DNA of 26,172 nucleotides from contig DOMV01000104.1 in NCBI GenBank assembly GCA_003509805.1, forward strand, positions 2,264 to 28,435. Direction: 5' to 3'. The translations under genes and the position numbers were made by a program. The notes beneath the pieces are model-generated. The model ran no database searches, was not told the origin of the DNA, and saw only the letters and a program-made list of their open reading frames with translations. Positions 15,898-23,930 of the stretch are shown here, one piece after another. The stretch comes from Planctomycetaceae bacterium. GTDB lineage: Bacteria > Planctomycetota > Planctomycetia > Pirellulales > Thermoguttaceae. Each line of letters opens with the position of its first letter. The first letter of the stretch is position 1.

Positions 15898-15975
15898 AAT
15901 ATCTCCGGGTTGTGATTGAACAAGAACACCGTGCCGAGCGGCGCAAACCACCGGCGCACGAACACCGCACTCTGA

Positions 15976-16003
15976 ATTATACAAAAACCGGTGCGCCGAT
16001 CAA
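15976..16003 (-). promoter_or_regulatory. Predicted sigma-70 type promoter for the esterase gene
   Basis: On the minus strand TTGATC (16003-15998) and a consensus TATAAT (15981-15976) are separated by 16 bases. Transcription would begin near 15969, about 70 bases before the ATG at 15897. Confidence 0.55.
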
Positions 16004-16034
16004 CACGCCCGGCGGGCGGAAATGCCCGAAGCGA

Positions 16035-16062
16035 TTGACGCGGCTGCAATGAAGCGTACAAT
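16035..16062 (+). promoter_or_regulatory. Predicted sigma-70 type promoter for RNase R
   Basis: TTGACG at 16035-16040 and TACAAT at 16057-16062 are separated by 16 bases. A second GCGTACAATCA copy follows at 16068-16078, so the -10 box is duplicated. The leader then has a 17-bp near-perfect tandem (AAGATCACAAGACCGAC at 16078 and its copy at 16095). This promoter and the esterase promoter lie back to back about 30 bases apart. Confidence 0.5.
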
Positions 16063-16218
16063 CAGGAGCGTACAATCAAGATCACAAGACCGACAAGATC
16101 ACGAGACCGAATCGCTCCGGGAGTCCTTGGGCTCATTTTTTATGCCGTGCTCGGTATTCACGGAGACAAAGGCTCGATCGTCCCTTCGCATTCCCGTTTT
16201 TCGACCCCGTTTTTCGAC

Positions 16219-18753
16219 ATGAATACCGAACAACCGCTTGAACAGATTCGTCGCCGGATTCTCGAAATCGTTGCTTCGCCCGGTTATCGTCCGAAAAAAC
16301 CGAAGATGTTCCTGCAAGAACTCGGCTTGACGGAAGAAGATCGGAGTATCATCCGAAGAATTATCAAGCGAATGGTGAAGGAAGGTTTGCTGGCGTTCGG
16401 CAAATCGCATCTCGTACATCCGCCGGGCCAAAAGTCGCGCGACGGCGGCGTTTCCGGCGACGATGATGCCGCCGCCGTGCCGAAAGGTTATGCGGGCAAG
16501 GCCGTCAAGACGAAACCATCCCGGGAAAAACCGGGGAAAAAACGAAAAACATTCGACGATGTTTCCAGGGAAAAGGACGAACGGAAAGCGAAACGGGATG
16601 CCGAGCGTTGGCAGGATCGTGAATCGACGGGTCAATATCTGGTCGGGACGTTTCGCCGAAAACCTTCGGGAATCGGATTCGTTCGCCTGAAAAACGCCGA
16701 TCCGGAGAATCCCGTACCGGATATTTACGTGGCGGCCCATTTTACGCAGGATGCTGCCAGCGGTGATACGGTCGCGGTCGAATTGCTCGCAGGACGTACG
16801 ATCCGTGAAGAATGGGAACGTAACCGCCGACAACGGCTAAAAGCCGGAAAGACATTCCAGGGACCGGAGTTCGGCGAACGCGGCCGGGTGCTCAAAGTGC
16901 TCAAGCGGGCCACCGACCGGTTTGTCGGAACGTTTTATGAAGAAGAGGAATGGGGGTTCGTTCGGGTCGACGGGGATCGTTTCGCCAATCCGCTTGTCGT
17001 CGGCGATCCCGGGGCGACGGCGGCGCAACCGGGTGACAAGGTCGTTGTGGAAATGCTCGTTTTTCCCGACGCGCACCGTAACGGGGAAGCCGTGATCGTC
17101 GAAGTCCTCGGCCGGCACGGCGCCGCCGGTCTCGATACGCTTTTGATTTTGCGGGAATTCGACCTGCCGGACCAGTTCACCGAGGAAACGCTGGCGGAGG
17201 CCAGAAGGCAGGTTCACGATTTCTTCCGTCTGTTTCCCGACGATGCGGCCGCCGGCGGCGCGAACGAAGCGGAAAAAGGCGATCCGGAAGAGCCGATCCG
17301 GATTCCCGACGACCGGGTCGATATCACGGAAGAGCTGATTATCACGATCGATCCGGCCGATGCAAAGGATTTCGACGATGCAATCTCGCTGGTAAAGACG
17401 GAGGAGGGAAACTGGCGACTCGGCGTTCACATCGCGGACGTCGCTTATTTCGTCGGCGAAGGCGGAGCGATCGACCGGGAAGCGAAAGACCGGGGAACAA
17501 GCGTGTACCTGCCCGATCGCGTGATTCCGATGTTGCCCGAGGTGTTGTGCAACGCTCTCGCCAGTTTACAGCCCGGGAAACGGCGACTCGCGAAATCGGT
17601 GTACATCGAATTCACGCCCGAGGGAATCCGGACGGATGTCGCTATCCAAAAAACGCTGATTCGAAGCACCAGACGCTTTAATTACACGGAAGTGCAGGAA
17701 TTTTTCGACAAGCCCGGCGCCTTTTCCAGGACGTGGAGCAAACCGATTCGCGAGATGCTCCTCCGGATGCGTGAGCTGGCCATGCTGCTCCGTCGCCGCC
17801 GTTTCGAACACGGTGCGATAGAAATGAACATGCCGGAAGTCAAGATCGATCTCGATGAAGACGGGCAGGTCGTCGGCGCCCATGAATATCCGTACTACGA
17901 TTCGAACCGGTTGATCGAGGAATTCATGCTTGCCGCGAACGAAGCGGTCGCCGATTTTTTGTTCCGGCGAAACATCCTTTTCCTGCGCCGCGTCCATCGA
18001 TTTCCGGCGTTGAAAAAAATGAAAGCGTTCGCGGATTTTCTCCGTTCGCTCGAAATCGACGATCTTGATCCGGAAAAAATGATCGCCGACCGGCATTTGC
18101 TCCAATCGGTGCTCGATAAAGTCAAGGGGAAACCCGAGGAGAAGGCGGTCCATTTCGCGCTGCTCCGTTCGATGCAGCGTGCCGAGTACAGCCCGAACGG
18201 CGAGGGGCATTATGCGCTGGCCAGCGATTGTTACACGCATTTCACCTCCCCGATCCGACGGTATCCCGACCTGACCATCCATCGGCTGATCGAGCTGGTG
18301 CTCCAGGGACGCGATCCCAAGCCGCCGCGCGGGCCGCTCGTCACGCTCGGCGAACACTGTTCCGACCGGGAACGGCGTGCGGAATCGGCTGAGAACGAAT
18401 TGACCAAGTTGAAACTGATCGACTATCTTTCCAAACGGATCGGCGTGAAAATGGAAGGCTTCGTCACGGGAATCGAATCGTTCGGCCTGTTCGTTCAAGG
18501 CATCGAGATTCCGGCGGAAGGTCTTGTCCGGCTTGAAACGCTCTGCGACGATTACTACCGGTTCGACCGTTCGACCCATACGCTCAGCGGAGCCCGGGTC
18601 GGAAATGTTTTTCGCCTTGGAGACCGAGTGCGAATCGAAGTCGTTCGCGCCGACGCCGATTCACGTCAAATCGATTTCCGTCTGCTGGAACGAATCTCGA
18701 AACCGAGAGGCACAAGCACACCGCGAAAACCGCCCCCGGCACGACGACGATAG
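16219..18753 (+). CDS. rnr: Ribonuclease R (RNase II/R family 3'-5' exoribonuclease)
   Basis: This 844-residue enzyme degrades structured RNA from the 3' end. Residues 1-75 form a winged-helix segment (LEQIRRRILEIVASPGYRPK). A Lys/Arg-rich linker at about 95-130 follows, then cold-shock-like domains (about 135-300). The RNB catalytic domain opens with TIDPADAKDFDDAISL, placing the metal-binding Asp at 378, 384, 386 and 387. An S1 domain lies at about 740-820 (GVKMEGFVTGIESFGLFVQG), with a short basic tail ending PPPARRR. All expected parts are present. The start is uncertain. I chose the ATG at 16219, where the protein similarity begins, but an in-frame GTG at 16147 would add 24 residues. Neither has a clear ribosome site. 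It converges on the TolC-like gene. Confidence 0.95.
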   Translation: MNTEQPLEQIRRRILEIVASPGYRPKKPKMFLQELGLTEEDRSIIRRIIKRMVKEGLLAFGKSHLVHPPGQKSRDGGVSGDDDAAAVPKGYAGKAVKTKPSREKPGKKRKTFDDVSREKDERKAKRDAERWQDRESTGQYLVGTFRRKPSGIGFVRLKNADPENPVPDIYVAAHFTQDAASGDTVAVELLAGRTIREEWERNRRQRLKAGKTFQGPEFGERGRVLKVLKRATDRFVGTFYEEEEWGFVRVDGDRFANPLVVGDPGATAAQPGDKVVVEMLVFPDAHRNGEAVIVEVLGRHGAAGLDTLLILREFDLPDQFTEETLAEARRQVHDFFRLFPDDAAAGGANEAEKGDPEEPIRIPDDRVDITEELIITIDPADAKDFDDAISLVKTEEGNWRLGVHIADVAYFVGEGGAIDREAKDRGTSVYLPDRVIPMLPEVLCNALASLQPGKRRLAKSVYIEFTPEGIRTDVAIQKTLIRSTRRFNYTEVQEFFDKPGAFSRTWSKPIREMLLRMRELAMLLRRRRFEHGAIEMNMPEVKIDLDEDGQVVGAHEYPYYDSNRLIEEFMLAANEAVADFLFRRNILFLRRVHRFPALKKMKAFADFLRSLEIDDLDPEKMIADRHLLQSVLDKVKGKPEEKAVHFALLRSMQRAEYSPNGEGHYALASDCYTHFTSPIRRYPDLTIHRLIELVLQGRDPKPPRGPLVTLGEHCSDRERRAESAENELTKLKLIDYLSKRIGVKMEGFVTGIESFGLFVQGIEIPAEGLVRLETLCDDYYRFDRSTHTLSGARVGNVFRLGDRVRIEVVRADADSRQIDFRLLERISKPRGTSTPRKPPPARRR

Positions 18754-18794
18754 CGCGACGACGATAGCACGACGGCGATAGCACGACGGCGCGA
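18739..18794. repeat. 14-bp tandem repeat at the RNase R stop codon
   Basis: There are four units of GCACGACGACGATA or close variants at 18739, 18753, 18767 and 18781. The RNase R stop TAG is formed at the junction of units one and two (18751-18753). The unit is not a multiple of three, which fits its mostly non-coding position. The remaining gap to 18885 is GC-rich with no clear U-tailed terminator. Confidence 0.9.
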
Positions 18795-18884
18795 CACCAC
18801 GCAGGCAAAACGTTGAAAACGGGAAAAGGCACTCGTGTACTCGCCCCGCCCCGGGAGCACGGGAACCTGTCTTTCTGGAGACCC

Positions 18885-21800
18885 TCATTCTTCCGGCGGG
18901 GGCGGCGCATCCCGGGCGGTCAACGGCGGACGTGACTTCCAGTTGAGCGGCGTTGTATCCGCAGCGGAATTTTCCCGCGACAGCAGCGGCCGACTCCCGC
19001 CAAAAATCGATCGGCCGCCGGCCGTCTGAACGGGTTGCGACGTTTCCGGTGCTTCCTCTTTCATTGCCGACGTTTCCCCGGAAGAAGCGGGTGTTTCCGC
19101 GGGAGACGCAGACTGTTCCAACGCCGGTTGAAAGGAAGACGTTTTTCGATAACGGGTACGGGAAGACTGATGCGAGATGTCTTTTTGGAACCGGGGAAAG
19201 AGCTGTTCCTCCGGCTTTTCGGGCACGAATGTTGCCGAGACGAACCGTGTTGGCTCATTCGGCTCCGGGAACGTCGATTTCACCTGCGCCGATTCCGCCT
19301 GCGTCGGTTCGGGAGCGGGTAACGCTTCCTGCCGAACGGGCTGCGGTTCCTGCTTGAACGGATCGGGGGCGAGAAGCGTGTCCATCATTTCCTGCGTATC
19401 CGCGCGAAGTTTTTCTTCGTCGTCTTTCGAAAGCGACCGCACGCCGTGGGAGGCGACCGTTCCCAAGGGAATCGCCGGGGGAATCGGCGGTGAAATCGAA
19501 CGCGGGCTCTGCGCATGAACACCTTGTGCATGAACACCTTGTGCATGAACACCCTGTGCATGAACACTCTGTGCATGAACACCCGACCGACCCTGGAAAA
19601 AGCCGGAATCACGCAGCGATTGCGATGTCAGCGGTCCCGGATCGACCCAAGCTCCGTGTTCGTCCAGTTTCATCGTTCCCATTTGCAGGTCGAGCCCCAT
19701 TCGCAACGATTCGTATTGGACCCAAAGGTTCAGGAACTCGTTTTGAGCGCTCAGGAGCCCCTGCAAGGCGTCGATGACACGCTGGGCGATGTTGCTGTCT
19801 TTTCCGGAAGCACCCGCGGCGGACGCAGGCCGTATCAACTCCATTTGCGCCATATCGACACGGGTCGCCGAAACGAGGATATTGGCTCGGCTGATTTCGA
19901 AATCGATCTGGTTTTTTTCCAAAAGACGAATCGTATCGCGCAGGTTGGCGTTGATCGAATCGACATAAGCATAATAATCCCTTCGCGCCTGTTGATAATC
20001 GATCAACGATTTCCGGTACGCGCTCTGCTGTTCGTGTCGGGTCAACGGGGAATCCCAAACCAACCCGGTCCTGACGGACGAATTTTTCGCGTCGAATTTC
20101 AGGCCGTCCTGATCGATGGTTCCCCCCTCGGCTTCGACCCGGACCGAGAGGTAGCCTTTGAGGGCGTTGGCGGCAACGTCGATTTTCCTCCATTGATCGA
20201 CCAGCGAGGAACGGGCGTTCATCCAGTCGAAGCGGTTTGCGGAAGCGATCTCAAAGGACTCTTCGGCGGAAATATCCGTCGGCACCAACGTAATCGCCTG
20301 TAGGCGGGTGATTACCTGGCACAAGGAAACTTCCATTTCCTGCGCCGAGAGGGTGTCGGCAATCCGGTTGACCCAGTTGCGGAAAAAGATTTCTTCCGGG
20401 CGTCTGGCTCTTTCCTTGATCGCGACTTCTTCCGGAGAAGAATCATCGGAGCCCGTTTGAAGTTTGTCGCCTTCCCGATCCGTCGGCTCACCGGATTCCG
20501 CCGGATTTTCAGTCGTTTCGGGTGTTGATGTCGACCGGGCCCGCTCCCCCTGCATTTCTTCAAGCAGTCCGTCGTAATCGCGCGAGTTTTCCTTGGCATC
20601 AAGCAATCCCGTGAGGTGCAGAACGCTCACGGCGGCTAAAACGTCTTCGGAAACCTCTTTTTTGTCGGCTTTTCGCAGCAATTCCGCCCTATCGAAGGTT
20701 TGCATGTATTCGATCAGTACCTGGAGGGCTTCGAAATTCCTTTGCTGTTCGTCGATTCGCTTTTTGACATTCGCGATCTCCTGGCGGAAAACGTTTTCGT
20801 CGTATATTCGGGGATCGACCTTTTGTACCCGGCTCTCCTCGGCATCGTGAGAACCTTCGAACCGGGAAGCGAACAGTTTCAATTGGGATGTGCGTTCGGG
20901 AACCTTTTTAAGGAGCGTCTCATAATCATGATCGACGACACGCATTTCCCTGCGGAGTCGTTCCATCAGTCCGGCCAGCCGCCCCACTGTATCGTCGGCA
21001 ACCGGGTGGTCTTTTTTTCGCAGGACCAGGAGCAGGGCCAGGGTTTCCGCTTGCAAATCGGTCAAATTTTGGGAAATCAACTTGAACTGATCGAGCAAGG
21101 GGTCGCGAATCCGGACCGGCGTGTCGGGCGGCAACCCCAAGGTATTCCGCAAATAGGTTTCGATGTTGCGCAAATAACCGTTCTTTTGTTCGAGCAGGCT
21201 GCTTTGCGCCCTGTAAAGCTGGCTCTGGGTTTCAACCACGGAAAGTTTTCCCGTATTGCGCCAAACCTCGAACAATTCTTCGAGCCGTTGCAGGTTGTTT
21301 TCCAGACTGACAACGTTCTGTTCGAGGTTTTGGATACGGACCTGTTCCGCCAACAAACCGTAATAACCGTCCGTCCTCCCGAAGACGACCGAATTCAACG
21401 TGCCCTGTGGGCCGGTGTTCGGTCGGGCCACTCCGCCCCCGGTGAAAACATTCGTATAGAATCCCTGTTGGTAAAACACCATTTGCCGAACACACGCGAG
21501 CAAATCCCGTTCCGCCTGCGTCAGGTTTTCCAGAACGACCTTTTTACCCGCCCCGCGGAGGAGCGGTTGAACGACATTCAAATTGAACAAGGAACCCGCT
21601 TGGACCTGGTCCGGGCCGGCAAACTGCCATGTGATCGAATTGGCAAGGCCCGCCGTCAATTCCCCCCCTGTCGCATATAATTTGTTGAAACCGACGTCGG
21701 CCTCATTCGTCAGGGAGGATGTGTTCGAACTGCGCAGTTTGCCTTGAGCATCGTAAAAAAGGGAATCCCCCCCGAAAAACTGGACGTCGAACCGGAACCG

Positions 21801-22268
21801 CTGATTCGATACGAGCAATGCCGAGAGATAGACGTTTTCGAGAGCCGTCTGGTAATCCGGGGAATGGCGCAGGGCCAACGCCAGCACCGCATTTTTATCG
21901 AGCAAAACTTCGCCGTTCTCGTTCAGATTCAAGTATTGCCGCCACAACGGGTTTTCCGTCCAACGTGTTTGAAGACACTTTTTACATTTTCGCAATTTCG
22001 TGCAATCGACGCAATGCATGTACCGATGGGCGACCGGATCGTCAAGCGGTTGGGGTTCCTTGTCCGGGTTGAACGGATCGAACATCCGGGAACGGCGATC
22101 GGGCGTAATCGTGTAATTGTGCAGTTCGAACGAGGCGTCACCGGCCGCATTATGGACGAGAGAATAAACCTCCTTGTCCGCTTTATGGCGATAATGTTGC
22201 GGTGAACATCCCCATAGCGCACCACACAGGAACACCATGAAGAGCGACACAATCCGTATGGAACGCAT
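18885..22268 (-). CDS. TolC-family outer membrane lipoprotein, extra long
   Basis: This is a 1127-residue protein, more than twice the usual TolC length. The start at 22268 (MRSIRIVSLF) gives a lipoprotein signal with Cys21 in GALWGC, and CAGGT six bases upstream supports it. Residues 86-98 read CVDCTKLRKCKKC, a C-x2-C-x5-C-x2-C pattern. From about 125 (ALALRHSPDYQTALEN) the repeating helical TolC/OEP pattern is seen, with LNVVQPLLRGAG near 235-245 typical of outer membrane efflux proteins. Residues about 560-625 are an acidic insert. After about 880 a Pro/Gln/Glu-rich tail includes five VHAQ pentads. It probably forms or supports an outer-membrane export channel. No membrane-fusion or transporter partner is adjacent. 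A longer frame to 22403 lacks a signal. Confidence 0.85.
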   Translation of the reverse strand: MRSIRIVSLFMVFLCGALWGCSPQHYRHKADKEVYSLVHNAAGDASFELHNYTITPDRRSRMFDPFNPDKEPQPLDDPVAHRYMHCVDCTKLRKCKKCLQTRWTENPLWRQYLNLNENGEVLLDKNAVLALALRHSPDYQTALENVYLSALLVSNQRFRFDVQFFGGDSLFYDAQGKLRSSNTSSLTNEADVGFNKLYATGGELTAGLANSITWQFAGPDQVQAGSLFNLNVVQPLLRGAGKKVVLENLTQAERDLLACVRQMVFYQQGFYTNVFTGGGVARPNTGPQGTLNSVVFGRTDGYYGLLAEQVRIQNLEQNVVSLENNLQRLEELFEVWRNTGKLSVVETQSQLYRAQSSLLEQKNGYLRNIETYLRNTLGLPPDTPVRIRDPLLDQFKLISQNLTDLQAETLALLLVLRKKDHPVADDTVGRLAGLMERLRREMRVVDHDYETLLKKVPERTSQLKLFASRFEGSHDAEESRVQKVDPRIYDENVFRQEIANVKKRIDEQQRNFEALQVLIEYMQTFDRAELLRKADKKEVSEDVLAAVSVLHLTGLLDAKENSRDYDGLLEEMQGERARSTSTPETTENPAESGEPTDREGDKLQTGSDDSSPEEVAIKERARRPEEIFFRNWVNRIADTLSAQEMEVSLCQVITRLQAITLVPTDISAEESFEIASANRFDWMNARSSLVDQWRKIDVAANALKGYLSVRVEAEGGTIDQDGLKFDAKNSSVRTGLVWDSPLTRHEQQSAYRKSLIDYQQARRDYYAYVDSINANLRDTIRLLEKNQIDFEISRANILVSATRVDMAQMELIRPASAAGASGKDSNIAQRVIDALQGLLSAQNEFLNLWVQYESLRMGLDLQMGTMKLDEHGAWVDPGPLTSQSLRDSGFFQGRSGVHAQSVHAQGVHAQGVHAQGVHAQSPRSISPPIPPAIPLGTVASHGVRSLSKDDEEKLRADTQEMMDTLLAPDPFKQEPQPVRQEALPAPEPTQAESAQVKSTFPEPNEPTRFVSATFVPEKPEEQLFPRFQKDISHQSSRTRYRKTSSFQPALEQSASPAETPASSGETSAMKEEAPETSQPVQTAGGRSIFGGSRPLLSRENSAADTTPLNWKSRPPLTARDAPPPPEE
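19513..19583 (-). repeat. 15-bp tandem repeat inside the TolC-like gene
   Basis: About 4.7 units of GCATGAACACCTTGT lie at 19513, 19528, 19543, 19558 and 19573. The first two are identical and the next two differ by one or two bases. On the minus strand they encode VHAQG/VHAQS pentads at about residues 895-918. Near-identity suggests recent slippage. Confidence 0.95.
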
Positions 22269-22422
22269 GTTGGACCTGAACCGTTCCCGGCTTGTTTCGG
22301 TAAACGAGAAGGTATTCGACAAACGGTGGTTTGGTTCCTGGAAAAAGTTCATGAAATATTTTGTTTTTTCATTCCGATGAAATCGAAACCATGGCCTGAA
22401 CAATCATTCGCCTTATTGAAAT

Positions 22423-22458
22423 ACCCTGTCGGACAACAGGGTTTATTCCCTGTTTTTT
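22423..22458 (+). terminator. Overlapping hairpins with a U-tail (terminator-like)
   Basis: ACCCTGT (22423-22429) can pair with ACAGGGT (22436-22442). AACAGGG (22435-22441) can instead pair with CCCTGTT (22448-22454), which leads into a run of six T (22453-22458). The two stems share a strand and exclude each other. On the plus strand the second has the form of a short rho-independent terminator. It lies upstream of the promoter at 22527, so it would not attenuate the plus gene. It falls in the possible leader of the minus TolC-like gene, where no U-tail follows. Confidence 0.4.
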
Positions 22459-22526
22459 ATATCGTCGGAGGAATAGGAAGGCTTTAACGGTTATATCGAT
22501 AAATACGATTTTATGCCGTTGAATTA

Positions 22527-22556
22527 TTTACATTGCGGTAAAATGGAGGGTATAAT
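22527..22556 (+). promoter_or_regulatory. Predicted sigma-70 type promoter for the coiled-coil membrane protein
   Basis: TTTACA at 22527-22532 and a consensus TATAAT at 22551-22556 are separated by 18 bases. Transcription would start near 22563, about 90 bases before the ATG at 22655. The surrounding 22269-22654 region is clearly more AT-rich than the genes and must also hold the TolC-like gene's promoter, which I could not place. Confidence 0.6.
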
Positions 22557-22654
22557 CATTATAAATAGATGTTTGACGGAAATTATTGTCGATATATCGT
22601 TATGCCGGAATCGGTTTTTACGATATCATCTCCATTTATCCATTCGGTAGACAC

Positions 22655-23797
22655 ATGAGCAGATGGAATTGGGTGCTTCTGACGTTGATAATCATATTGG
22701 TGTTTCCCAATATCTACTTCTTGTTGCAGGCAACGAGCGTTGAAAACTTCTATCGCCCGAAAATCGAAGAGATAACGCCAAGTCCTTCAAACAAGGCAAA
22801 AGGAGAAACAGGAAGTCTGGAGAAGACGGAGAAAGACATCCGACATCTCAGAGAGGGAGACTCGCCTGAAAAACCGTTGGCCGCCAAAACGATCGAGGAA
22901 TCGGGGATCGACGATCTGCGGGCCAAACTTCGCAACATCCTCAATACACGGCGGCAGGCGTGGTTTGGTTGCACCCTCGCCAATGTGACCGAAGATGGTG
23001 AGGAAGTCCAACCGAGTTTGGATCAGGGAGGCGAGCAGCAACCGCTCCCGTTGCTCACGCTTCGAGTCAATGCGAAAAGGCCGGAATCGGAAGACGAACC
23101 CCAGGACTTGTTCGATATCGAAGGAATCGTTTACCTTTTTGCCGAGCGGGAAGAAAAGGCCGGCGCGTATCTGGGAAGTTTTACCGTTGTCAATCCGACG
23201 CCGGAAAGTAATTTTCTGACGCTTGTTTCCGCCGAGGTTCTTTCCGAAGAGGAAGTGGAATTGATTCGCCAAAGCGCGGGTCCGAATGTGAGTATCTCCG
23301 TTTACAGCGCGCTTCCCGTCGGACGTGATCTGAGTTTTTACGAGCCGGACGCTTCCGGAGACGCGAAAGAGGAAGGGAGCGGCAAGTATCGTGATTACAG
23401 CGTGTTGCTCGCTTCGGCTTATCGCGGTCGTTACGAATACCAACGCGCGATTCGAACCGTCGAGGAAAATATCGAAACGCTGGAAGAAGCGCTCAACGAT
23501 GCCGAGAAGGAACGGCAGTTTTGGGACGAGGAGCAGGAACTCGAACGCAAACGCATCACTGCCATGAAGGTCCAGGCGGATGAAGTGCAGACGAAAGTCG
23601 GTGAAATCGACGCTCTGATCGGCGATATCGAGGATAAGATCGAGAAAACACAGTATCTCAACGAAAAACTCGTCGCCGAGATTGCGGAAATACAACAGGA
23701 GACGGCCCGGCAGATTAATCAACATGCCGACAGTGCCGCGGAAGCCGTCGATGAGAATAAAGGCCGGGATACGGAAAATATGCTGGAAACGCGATGA
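22655..23797 (+). CDS. Membrane-anchored coiled-coil protein, function unknown
   Basis: This 380-residue protein belongs to no family I recognise. One N-terminal helix at about 6-24 (WVLLTLIIILVFPNIYFLL) should anchor it with the rest outside the cytoplasm. Residues 30-85 are charged and disordered-looking. Residues about 95-245 look globular (LRNILNTRRQAWFGCTLANV, then FLTLVSAEVLSEEEVELI). Residues about 255-365 are a long coiled coil rich in Glu, Lys and Gln (AEKERQFWDEEQELERKRIT). The last seven residues (ENMLETR) and the stop come from a family-1 repeat. It is divergent from the TolC-like gene, so an envelope role, for example as a periplasmic adaptor, is possible but unproven. The ATG at 22655 was preferred to an upstream TTG because the anchor follows directly. 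Confidence 0.75.
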   Translation: MSRWNWVLLTLIIILVFPNIYFLLQATSVENFYRPKIEEITPSPSNKAKGETGSLEKTEKDIRHLREGDSPEKPLAAKTIEESGIDDLRAKLRNILNTRRQAWFGCTLANVTEDGEEVQPSLDQGGEQQPLPLLTLRVNAKRPESEDEPQDLFDIEGIVYLFAEREEKAGAYLGSFTVVNPTPESNFLTLVSAEVLSEEEVELIRQSAGPNVSISVYSALPVGRDLSFYEPDASGDAKEEGSGKYRDYSVLLASAYRGRYEYQRAIRTVEENIETLEEALNDAEKERQFWDEEQELERKRITAMKVQADEVQTKVGEIDALIGDIEDKIEKTQYLNEKLVAEIAEIQQETARQINQHADSAAEAVDENKGRDTENMLETR

Positions 23798-23930
23798 AAA
23801 CGACCATTTGGTCAAGTCCGCTTGCCGCACTCACTCGCCCCTAACCACCGTTTATATAATGACATAAACGGATCGTTCGAGCGGCAGGCGATTGTGCGAG
23901 GGAACAGTTACAGGCCGTTTACAGTATATC
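23779..23930 (+). repeat. Family-1 dispersed palindromic repeat, full copy 6, spanning two gene ends
   Basis: It starts ATATGCTGGAAACGCGATGA and ends AGGCCGTTTACAGTATATCC. The arms are CCGCTTGCCGC and CGTTCGAGCGGCAGGCG, and the loop has an extra perfect stem CCGTTTAT / ATAAACGG. The left end encodes the final residues and TGA stop of the coiled-coil protein. The right end encodes the last residues (DIL) and TAA stop of LpxK on the other strand. Confidence 0.92.

Noticed and set aside
14488..15915. 475-codon plus-strand open frame opposite the esterase gene
   Set aside because: It is antisense to a protein with signal peptide and catalytic motifs, and its translation is Arg/His/Pro-rich shadow sequence.
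1101..23930. CRISPR array or integron attC sites as an explanation for the repeats
   Set aside because: Copies are far apart, in both orientations, about 150 bp long and separated by ordinary genes. No cas or integrase gene and no attC core pair (GTTRRRY with RYYYAAC) is seen.
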